A stretch of 64,000 nucleotides of DNA from Vigna angularis (Eukaryota > Streptophyta > Magnoliopsida > Fabales > Fabaceae). The position numbers were made by a program, and so were the translations under genes. Positions 13,067 through 25,000 of the stretch are shown piece by piece (position 1 is the stretch's first letter; every line of letters starts with the position of its first letter). The DNA is taken from NCBI RefSeq assembly GCF_016808095.1, contig NC_068971.1:24634131-24698130 (forward strand). Reading direction: 5' to 3'. A model generated the notes under the pieces. That model worked only from the letters and a program-made list of their open reading frames with translations. It was not told the DNA's origin and made no database searches.

Positions 13067-16000
13067 CTGCAGTACAATGAGGATAAAGGAAGTCCTATCA
13101 ACATACAACATTAATAGGAAATACAAGGGTGGGAATTTGAGAGGTCTATAAAAATGCATTTCCTCAAACTAAAGCAATGTCAAAAGGCAAAGTAAAAATC
13201 CTCTGAAAACACATTTACGATCTCTTCATTTGTAGGATTGAACTGCATAGACAGATGGGTCTTGGGTTTGATACTACTAAGGCTTACGGCATATTGAATT
13301 TAGAAAGGGAACACCATCTCATCCTAAAATTTTATTTAGTCTACTCCCAGAATGCCAAAAGAAATTATAAATTTGTGATGCTTTCTTAAATCTAGTTGTT
13401 AGTATACAATTATACCTCTGTGCACTTAGCTCACATAATTTATATTAGCTAGATTCTGTCTATATTCATTAAACCTAGCAAGAAGTTCACCAGGCCACCA
13501 GTTGTAGCTGACATCATACTGGGAAATATGCAGAGAAGTGCAATTCTGAGAATGGTACATCCTAGCATTAAATCATGCTATAAATAAAAGCACATAACAA
13601 ATTCCTTTTTAATTAAAATAACCCCCGCCAGCAAAATTAATATATATATATATATAAAAGAACTATATATAAGAACTATGTATAAGAACAGACAACATTG
13701 CTTTTGGAAGTGCTAAAATCACGGGAAACAATAAAGCTAAAACAAAGAAAACGAAAGCTGAAGGTTGTGAAGTAATATCAATCTTTAGGCACAAAAATTG
13801 GGTGGGTTATATACAAACATGCCTCGGAAGAGAAAGAAAGAGTAAAATACAATAACAGAGATGAAAATGTTTTGTTAACTAAGCATGATGTCATGGAATG
13901 ATGGAAGAGTTGTTTATAAAGTTTATTCAATGATTAATATATAAGAATAATGGACTTTGAGGAGTTTTAGCACTAGAAAGGATAACCTAAATTAAACCTA
14001 CCACAATATTAGAGAACTTTGGGTAAGTGACATGGTAAAAGAGGATGAAAAGTAAATTTGCCAGATCATATACCTATCGAACAATTAAAGGATGGAAATA
14101 TTAAGTTAGATATGTAAAAGTTTTGAAGTTGTTCAACGCAAAAATGAGGTCTAAGAAAATGTAAAATGGAGTACCAAAAAGAACTTTGGTACCTATTTAC
14201 AAGAATAAAAGAGACATACAATTACAAAACTAAGCAAACTAGATAGGATAGGAGCCAAACTTGTGTTTTGGATCCACGTTATGAAACTAAGGGAAAAAGT
14301 AAATTGTGGTAGATTAACACATACCAGCATATCGAGGAACCAATTTGATTTTATGGTCATAATGTGCCTAACTGCTGAAGAAACTCAACAGAAAATTATA
14401 CCAGACAGCTGTAGGACCAGTGGTGCGGTACTGAATTTTGGGTAATGAAGGGCCTAGTATGTAAAATAATTAGTGTATTGAAGATAAGAATCCTGAAGCA
14501 ATGAGGGAAATACAATAAAGATAACATCAGGAATTAATTTATCCAATACCAAGTTGGACTAATACCTATTGAGAAGATAATGAAAACTTGCCTAAGGTGG
14601 TCTAGTGGTGTGAGATATACCATTTGAAAAAAAGTGGATTAGATAGAAGATAGTCCAATGTGTAAGGCTAAAAAACACTTAAGAAAACATTAGGTGTAAC
14701 CACTGAAAATACCTTGCCCTAACTTCAAAGTGATTTTATTAAAAACTTGGTTGTATTGTAACCCTTTAATTCTTTATCCTTCATTTACTTTTTTCATATT
14801 TGTAGCTCTTCAGAGGATTACTGAAGAGAAGCCTTACAATCAAAATCATCTTAATGTTTTGGTTTAAATTACAGATGGTTGTAACGATACTCCAAATCCG
14901 AAACACCATAGCCAATCAACATTACGTTGTGGAAACAATAAGTACAGTATGTGGTAAGCCATATTTTATTTAATTCTAAACTTCCAGTTCTAAGGGTATT
15001 TCACTAATTTTTCATATTTTCTTTTATAGCTTCAATAAGTACTCATATTCACGTATTCTTAATTAATGCAGAATAAATTAAAGGTCTCTTTAGCATGTTA
15101 TACTTCCTTTCTGAAAGAAGGAAAATAGCAACATAATGCAATCCTATCATATTGATTGTTTGTTTTAATCAAACTTTATACTTCATCCAAATACTAGATT
15201 CTAGCTTTCATGCGATAGATTACTTTCATCTTATCTTCTACTTCATATTTTCATCATATTAGATTTTTCAGACATCAAAGATTAACATTGGTATGCATCA
15301 ACAAAAAATAGTCCTCTCAATTTTCTTGATTACAAATTTTCCACTAATCTCAGAATTACTAATTTTTATAAGTTATGTTGCCATCACTCTAACAGCTAGC
15401 AATCCTACCACTTAAACCACAATGACAAATGTATTGTGAAGAGAGAGAGAGAGAAGAGAAGAAATGTATGCGATACAATGCTCACCTACAGCATTTCGTC
15501 GATCCTCAATACCTCTGGAAGAAAGTTTGCTCACTAAGATATCAAGATCCACTAATTCAGAAGATCCATCCGATGTTGTCTTACAGAGCCATAAATTCCC
15601 TAACCTTTTAGGTGGTTCCACTCCATTTGCCTCACACCAACTTGATATCAGGCCATATAAAGCATGGTTGGGTATGAGGATGGGAGTGGAAAGAATCTGC
15701 TGAGTCTTGGGACACGTTCCATGCCCTGCTTCAAGCCATTTCTTTATACAAGATCGTTCATATGTCTACAAAAAGAGTCAAGATAACATAACTACAAAGT
15801 TACTAAAGGTAGACAACTTCTAAATAATATATTATTATCTTACTAGCCCATATTTTCTAAATTATGGATATTTTAAGAGTATTGTTATCAACTTATCAAG
15901 CACCAAGGCTAAGGAGGGAGTCATATCTTAAATTTTTTTTTTTTTAAATCCACTATTTGTTACATAGTGTTTTTCTTTAAGTATCCCCCAGTCAACCATG

Positions 16001-19000
16001 ATCATATTAATGGCTAGCTCAGCCACTGACCAAAACCCACCAAATCACCCCAGAATGAAAAGAAAAGAAAACACTGGTCCAACCCAGCTCAGCCACTGAC
16101 AATACTAGAAAAGATCCAATGTCCTGCTGGAGGATGGGAAATAAGTTTAATGCTTGACTTGCATTACTTTCTGAAACTTCCAATATTATTATATAACATG
16201 TAACAATTCTGATGTTTAAATTCAGTAATTGCTAGATAACTGCATAACCATGCAGATAAAACTTTTTTATCTATTCTTCTCATCAAAATTTTGAATACAA
16301 TTTTTAACTGGAAACAGATTTGAATTCATAGCCTTCACGTTATTGGGGGGACGGGGTCACTATGAAAGATGTGAGAACCCAAAATTTGGGATTTAAAAGA
16401 ATGGGTTAGTGTATTAGACTAATAGAACCAGATTTTTTTATTTTAGTATAAAATAGATTTCTGAACAAATCTGGTTCATTAGCCTACTCCCACTATCTCT
16501 CTAAAGTCTAAGTTCTTCAGGTTTCTCTGTCTTCTCTCTACCACATCTATGCCTTCTCTCTACCATTTCTCTTCACTGAGCCAGTGGATTTCCGATCAGG
16601 TGACGCCCAAACGTCCGCAACGTAGAGGGCTTCACAATTGACCAATTCATTTTGGGTCCTAGGCTGGGCACTGTTTAGGTTCTTCGCCGAGTAGGGAACT
16701 ATGGAAGCGGTGTTGTGAGCTGGGTTGTTCAACTCCAAGGTAAAAGGAGCTAGAATACTTTCTTATAATTTGTTGTATGTTAGGTGTATGGACTGATTTA
16801 TGCATTATTCTGCTGTTTGGGTTGTATGTTAAGTTTTGAGTAGAAGAAATTATATGTAGTGGTATGTTCATCTGTGAATCTGTGAACTGATGCTTTTGAA
16901 TTGATTTAAACATGTTGTGTGACTGCAATTGAGGATGTTAGATGGGTATATTCTGAGATAGCAACTGTTATGTTGAAAGTAAAGAGGATTGGTAGTGTTT
17001 TAGGTTATTATAGAGGAAGTGAGGTAGTGATTTTGAGAGTTAGAGGTCATGGGCTATTGTGGTCTGTTGGGGCAGCCTTAGCAAGTGTATTGTAACTTGT
17101 TTGAGTCACCAAAGTGGTCCAAATAGGTGCAAAGTGTTAGAATTGGGACCGGGGTCCTCAAGTGGTGATAACTGATGTTGAGGAGTAAAAGTTGAGTTGT
17201 AATCACCTTAAAATTGTATTAGGAAGGTTTAGGAACACCTAGACAAGTCTAATTAGGTGTAAAACATGAATTAGGGGTGTTAGAAATTGGAGAAAAGGCC
17301 TAGAAATGGTAAGGGGTGTGTGAGTGCATAATTCTGCAGAATTTGCGTTCTGCAAATGATGCAGAGTCGCTATGCGAATTGTCTCACATAGTGAGTCCCT
17401 GCAGAGAGTGATCTTTGTTTGAGTCATTCATTGTACGAGCTGGTGCGCTGTGCAAATGACTGGAGGGTGCTGCTCTCTGTCTGGTGATTCGCATAGCGAA
17501 TCTGGTCGCTATGCGACTGGTGGTGGCCTGGAGTCACTGCCAGTTTAATTCGAAAGGCGAATTGGGTGCAAAGCGAGAGTTTTAAGGGGGTTGGTCTCTG
17601 TTTGAGCTCTCGCATAGTGACTAGGGTGCGCTATGCGAGAGGCATGAGGTATGGCACCTCTGTGAGTTAATTCGCCATGTGAATAGTGTGCGTTGTGCGA
17701 AACGCTCTCAGTCTCACTGTGCAAAGGGGTGCATTGTGCGAGACGTTCAGGGTTTTATTCTCTATCTTCTCTTTTGTATTGTTTCATATAGAATTGAATG
17801 TTGTATGGTTTGTGAAGTATGTGTGGGAGCATATTATATTGTATGATGGGATTCAAACATGTTGTATATTGTTAAAGTGAAAGTGTATGTGATTCATAGG
17901 TATGAATGGTGATTCAAAGTGATTGAAAGTATGTGGTTTTAAAAGTATGGATGATGGACGTAATTCCATGGATCTCAAAGGGAGGTTACATGGTGGTGCC
18001 CTATGTTATTGGACGTAATTCCATGATCTTCAAGGAGAAGATTCATGGTGGTGCCCTTAGTGTTTAGAATGATTTGCATGGTAGCTCAGTCTTGGAGGTT
18101 ATCCTGACGCTCCAATGGTCTTTCATTCTCAAGTAGAGAGGATTGATCATGTGGTGAGGAGTAGCAGCAGGTCCTAGTCTTGGGTGTTTCCAGTATGGCC
18201 CAAGTGATAACGAACTAACCTCGTGAGTGTGGTAGGGTGAAACCCATTGGCAACGGCTTTGCAAAGTAGTAGAAGCCACCACGAGTGCATGACCCGTCAT
18301 AGCTCGACAATCATTCTAAGTCCGGACGAGTCAAGTTTAAAGTGTAACAAGTTGTGTTAAGTGACCCAGTATATATGAATTAAACTTGTGTGTTGTGTGT
18401 GATTGTTATAACATGATTTTTGTATATCTAGCTCACCCTTCTGCTTATGTTTGTCTTTTGTTTGTGTTGTGTTTTCTGTTGCAATGATCATCCATTTGGA
18501 TGTGAGCAGAGGTAGATGAGGTACTTCTGGAGTAGGCCTTGGAGGGAGATGACGCCGCTGCTTAGCCTAGTTAGGATCCATAGGCTTCTGTTTATTTTGA
18601 AATACTCTATTGTGTTAAAGTTTTAAATTACAACCATTTTGGGATGATGTAACCTTAAGACTTTATCTACAAGTCTTCTTCTAACTGTTCTATTATATTA
18701 AAATGTGAACTACTAGATTATATAGTTCTATATAATATGAGACTATACAGAAGAAATGAGAGATTAGCTTTCAGTAGAACTCAATATTTTGTACAAAACA
18801 ATGTGAACGTTCTAAATGCAGACTAACTTTTTTCTAACACAGAAAAACAGATTTTGTAGTCCTAAACATACTATTAGAAAATATTAAAATACTTCATTCC
18901 TTCTTTTCTTATAAAGGACAAAATATTAAATAAGTTAAATAAATCTCATGCTGAAATAAATTTTCAATGCATCTTTTCAAGTACCTCAAATGCATCCTTT

Positions 19001-22000
19001 TGAGAATGATGTCTCCCAACCAGAATTGTTGTTTTAGTTAATTTTGTTAGGTCTCATGCTCACTTGTAGCAGTGCTCTCAGAAAACTAAATCAAACATTC
19101 TATGGAATCTACCCAAATTCCTGTTGATTTTAAAATGAACAACTTTCACAGCTTTTAATACATTGCTTCAGACAGAGTAACATTATATTACCCTTACTTT
19201 CAAAGGGAAAGGAGAATAAGAACTGCTTTTTTCCCAAGTACTGTCAGTAGTGACTTACAAGTTCCTTAGTATAATACCAGACAGAAAATCTTTTGGTATC
19301 CAAGTTATATTCATCCACTATATAAGAAACCAATTTTGCAATGATACATGCGGTTATTTTCATCTAATTGTATCATATTATTTTATTTAAGGAAAGAAAT
19401 TAGATTAGAAAGTTGTAATAACTAAAAGTTATTAAATAAGCTATGATCACATACAAGCCTGATTCAAACAGAGCAGCAAGTAGAAGCTGAAAACTGCTGA
19501 CAAGCCTGATTCCTGTCTCTCTTTTTCATCTATAAATGCTGATATATTGAGTATTAATTTCAACATTTAAAATTTTGGAAATTTACAGTATATTTCACAA
19601 TTATCTTGCCGTTTACAGTTTAAGTTTTAGATCTGGGAGTATTTCAATATAATATACATATTTTAACGTTATTTTTATATGGAGAAAACTCTTCGGTTTG
19701 AGTCAAGGTTACAAGTCATGTTTACAAAGTTTATAGTTGAGAATAAAAAGAGATTATAAAATTGGAGGACTTACCAAATCCCTCTTTTAATCTTCTATTT
19801 ATAATGATAGAAAGAAATACAATGGAAGATGAAAGATCCAAAGACTACCCTAGATTCCTAGGTACAATTCAGAGAGCGCAATAGACTTCTAGGTACAATT
19901 TCTATTTATAATGATAGAAACAAATACAATGGAAGATGAAAGATCAAAAGACTACCCTAGATTCCTAGGTACAATTCAGAGAGCACAATAGACTTCTAGG
20001 TACAAGACTAGGTACTAATCGTGATTATAGCAGATAGATAAATGGTTCCCAATGTACTACTTATTACTTATTTCAACACTTCCCCTCAACCTAGAGCATA
20101 CAAATTATATGTCCCAAGCTTGGAACATATAAACTCAATCTAAGATTCCCTTAAGGACTTGATTAACACATATGTCTCCATTGGTGGAACTTGATTTCTT
20201 GGAAGAACAAGAAACAAAGTGTTGTGGCAAGATCTAGTGCACAAGCAGAATATAGAGCTATGGCCTCATCCACTTGTGAACTTGTTTGGCTTAAGCAATT
20301 GCTTAGAGAGTTACAATTTGGAGATGTCACTCAAATGACACTTGTATGTGACAATCAAGCAGCTCTTCATATCAATTTTAATTTTGTCTTTCATGAAAGG
20401 ACCAAACACATTGAGATTGACTATCATTTCATTTGAGAAAAGATTGTATCTAGAGACATCAAGACTGAGTTTGCTAACTCAAATGATCAATTAGCAAATA
20501 TTTTCCCCAAGTTTTTAGGGGGACCGAGAATTGATTATATTTATATGAAGCTTATACATATAATTTATATGCACCAGCTTGAGGGAGAGTGTTAAACATA
20601 TTGCATTTTATGGTAATTAGGAAAACATAGACTTTTGCTATTGTTTGATATTGTTGATATTGTTTTAAATAATATCTTCTATTTACTATATTTATATTTG
20701 GTTGCCATATATACTTGTATCATTCTTCATTATAAATATATTACCCTATGTGTGTATTAGACACAAGGGAGATTAATCTTGTACCTAGTTTTACTATATT
20801 CAATAGATACAGTGGAAGATGAAAGATCAAAAGACTACCCAAGATTCCTAGGTACAACTCATAGAGTGCACTAGACTTCTAGATACAAGACTAGGTACTA
20901 ATCATGAAATCATGATTACAGCAGATAAATGGTTCCTAATGCACTACTTATTACTTATTTCAACATTTATGTAAGAAGCTCATGAAAGGCAAAGAAAAAC
21001 AATAGTGTAATAATGAAATATCTTTGTATTGTGTTATGGATCTAGTAAGCAATATATGGTTATTTACATCGATGGCTAGCACTGTAATCAGTGAAGCAGA
21101 ATACAAAGAAGAAGAAAGAAATTGCCAGGCTAGAGAAGAAACTGATTCCAATATATTCCTGCTTTTCCAATATATTCCTGCTTTCCTTGCCCTCTGCCAC
21201 ATGTCTACATTCTACATAATAGTTTTCTCACATTCCTTTCTAACTAATTCATCATTTCCATGGGATTCCTTGTCCAATTACTCTTCTACCCTCATAACAT
21301 CCTCTCACCCATAAAAAACAACCGTGTCCTCAAAGTTGAAGTTAGGATAATCTCTACTAATAACAATGGTGTCCTCGCAAGTAGCTTGAGTTGCATCTAA
21401 ACCATCCCATTATATGGAAACATGGGCAACTTAAGCAATATGTTGATCACCTCTTATGATAATTCGAGAATTAAGAATTTTGTTAGATTCAACAATAGGG
21501 CTGAACTCATTGGTGAGTAAGGGAAATGGAAGATATAACTCTCAATGATCATCTTTGCATCTCTTTAATAAGAATGGAAGACTAGATGAATTTCAATTAA
21601 AGAAAACTCGAGTAACTTAGGTTTATCGAGGAGGAAGTTCACTAAAGAGATACAACATCAATGAGACCTGAGTTTAACCACATAAGGGATTGACACCACT
21701 CTCTACCCAAAACCTTACGGCAATGGGTTAATAGGTCTTCACCTTTATATAGTGCTCCACTTTCTCATTTCTATCCAATGTGGGACTTAAACTCACATTT
21801 GGAATTCTAACAATCTCCCCCTTCAAGGATGAGTCTCTTCCACATTGGTACACTCCCCCTCCAACGGAAGCATTTGAGTATCCCTTTTCGTACCACCGTT
21901 CATCTTAATGGGACACACTTACCTGAAACCCTTTTCCAGGAAGACTTTCGATACAAGGACCATTGTACTCATCTTAGCCTAATTTGGCTCTGATATCACT

Positions 22001-25000
22001 TTTAGGTTTATAGAAGAGGAGGTTCACTTGGGAGATACAACATCAATGAGACCTGAATCTAACTACATAAGAGATTGACACCACTCTCTACCCAAGGCAA
22101 TAGGTTAATGAGTCTTCACCCTTATACAATGCTCTACTTTCTTATTTCTATCCAATGTAGGACTTAGACTCACACTTGGAATTCTAACATATGCCACTAA
22201 ACCAATTTTTTAGACAATGAGAAAAGGACCAAAATATTATAGTCCTAGTTTATGAAGCTTTTGAAGGGTTTAGTGTTGTCTATATGGCTATAATTTGACC
22301 AATATGATTCATTTGATGTTGTGCCTTTGTTGAATGATCTTTTAGCTGAGTGCTAAGTCTTGTTGTTGCAACAACTCTTGTAGGGAGGGTGGATCAATGT
22401 AACCCAATTGGTACTTGACAATGGTTGTGAGATTTTAATCTATAAACAACTCAAAAGGGGAGTCGTCAATGCTAGATTGGAAGGAACTATTGCACTAAAA
22501 TTTTGCTCATGGATGTAGCTTACTCCATTCTATCAAGTTATCCACTATGAAACACCTCAAATACATCTCTAAACACTTATTGAGGGCCTCGGTTTTTCAT
22601 CACTTTGGGGGTAGTATGCTAAGCTCATGGAAATGTGCCAAAAATTGCTACTGAAGAATTTGTCTCAATCAGATACAATTGATTTTGTAAGGCCATGCAA
22701 TTTCAAAATGTGCTTCCTGCAATCTTCATCAACTTGCTTGCTGTTATAGTGGTTCTTAATGTTATGGTACCTGCCTTGCTAGAAAAAACTAGGCAGAAAT
22801 TCTAGCCACAATGTGTCCTCTTTCAAGATGGTCTCTACTGGAAAGTTATAGAATTCTTGGTGAACTTGCTAAATAACGGGATGCTTAGGAGGAATTACCA
22901 ACCTTTGTTTGCATGGAATGTGTTAAGAAGTGGACTTTAAGCCTAACTCAATCCCACAAAACCGGCTTATAGGGTGAGGTTTGTACCCACTTGTAAACTA
23001 TGAATTGGCCTTATCTCTAGTCGATGTAGGACTTCCAACACACCCCCCTCACGCCGAGGTATATACATCTCGAGCGTGGGATTAAACATTTTTAATGGGT
23101 GGTCTGATAGCGGCCCGATAGCGGTTGGAACAATATGTCCAGCAAACAACAAATATCGCTAGGATAGGTTCTAACCATGACTCTGATACCATGTTAAGAA
23201 GTGGACTTTAAGCTTAATTCAACCCCACAAAACTGGCTTGTAGGGTGAGATTTGCACCCACTTATAAACTATGAATTGGCCTTATCTCTAGTCATTGTGT
23301 GACTTCCAACAGAATGGGTTACCTTGTTTGCATGCTTGAAGAATCTCATTGTGTTTAGAATCAAATGTGATTTAAGCTCTAAACAAACTACAAACTGATG
23401 ATTTTCCATGTAGTTTGAGAAATAACCAAGAAAAATGATTTGGAACTTATGAAGGATCTGATGATCAAACCCTAACATTACCTTTAGCATATTTGTATTC
23501 AATAGAGAATTCATAGCCAAGGAACTTATGAAGCCAAGATTGTTGTTCTAGTAATTAGACAATTTGATTTAAGAGACATTTTCATAGAACTTGGATAAGA
23601 TTTGAATCTAGAACAATAATCAAAGAATCAATAATGACTTTTTGAAATAAAAGAGACCCTCAAACACTATCAGTTTTCAACTTAAGTAGTCCTAAGTATT
23701 TTGAGGAACCTAAACCCTCCCACACAAAACTATAAACATGATTAGTTGGTCTTGAATTAATAATCCAAACACCCTAAGACATAAGGCTAATTGTATTGAA
23801 TTAACTCATCTTTTGTGGACAAGATACACAATCTAGAGAACTTGTTGATTCAATCATTGTTCTCAGACAATCAAATTCATCCTTATAAGCTTTCCTATCA
23901 AGATCAACTTGAGGTGGAGCACTAGGTTGATATGCTTCTTCATGTTTTGAGGTAGTATTGCGTACCCATCTCTATGAGGTTCCTTTGTTGCCTCTCATGC
24001 ACTCTAAGACTTTGTCTCTTCCATAAGTTTAAAACATTTTTCCTTAGTATGCCAAGATCTTCTATTGGATGAACAATATTCTCCATGGTTATCTTTTACT
24101 AATGACCTCCTTCTCTGTTTAATCCCTTGAAAATCCCTTGTCCTATTTTCATGAAAAAGCCTAATAAAAAATGCTTCCAAAAGAGGATGCAACTTTTCTT
24201 TCCCTGATATTTGTATCCTAACTATGTCATATTCATGGTTCAAGCCATGTAAGAATTTAAAGATTTTTCCTCTTTCCACGACTTCAACTCGTGTAGTTGC
24301 ATTTGTTTTGCAGATCTCCAAATGTTGATACCTATCTAAAACACCTTACTTTAAATGTCATAACAGGCAATAAAATCCTTCTTCAAAGAAAAGTGCTATT
24401 TAAGTCATCTCATATCTCTTTAGCAAAGGAATAGAACATATAGTTTCAAATTATCTCAAGAAACATGGAATGCCACGTTCAGATCATGATTAGTGAGCCT
24501 TCATTATCCCAAATCACAAAATTAAAGCCAATTGAACCCAGTCCTCTGCCCTTTATGTGATCTAATCTTGACCATCCCTTCAAAATCATCTAAATATATT
24601 GGCTCCATTACAAATAATTTCGGCCACCAAACTAGTAGGGATCCACCACATTTGGAAGATCTTGGGTCCAAAGGGATCAATTTCACCTCAAAAATTCGTC
24701 TTATAAGTTGAAGGTTGCAAGTTCAATCCTCTTCGGAGCTAGGTGCATGGGCTACTCATGTCGACACTAGTTGTGGCACATGACGGCGACTCCATCAGCA
24801 ACACAGTTTTCAAACTTGTGATCATCATTTTAATACACACCTTTCTAACCCACCGCTAACCTCAGGGTGCTGGCAACAACAGACATTTGTGTGGCAATAG
24901 AAACAAAGCTCCCAACATTTGGAGTTATTATACTGTTAGGATATTTATCCTATTTTATCATCATTATAGTGTGTCAAGGGTTACCCTATTTATCATGATT

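Larger units (their letters stand above)
20968..23640 (-). pseudogene. Degraded Ty3/gypsy polyprotein (RNase H, integrase, chromodomain-like end)
   Basis: On the minus strand, with many stops, it reads in gypsy order. The RNase H end is near 23560-23330 ([17 protein letters not shown]). An integrase segment with [13 protein letters not shown] lies near 22690. The region '[15 protein letters not shown]' and 'SKLHPWAKF' is near 22570-22480. A chromodomain-like '[14 protein letters not shown]' with '[12 protein letters not shown]' is at 21410-21310. Two TRIMs are inserted in it (21617-22189, 22921-23311). LTRs were not delimited. Confidence 0.7.

Noticed and set aside
14590..14660. Possible tRNA-like 'ggtggtctagtggt' segment
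   Set aside because: It resembles a few bases of a tRNA D-arm region only. No cloverleaf, anticodon arm or B-box could be matched.
17345..17745. CRISPR-like array of short palindromic repeats
   Set aside because: Units are variable, irregularly spaced and lie in an LTR-like block of a plant nuclear intron; there are no cas genes.
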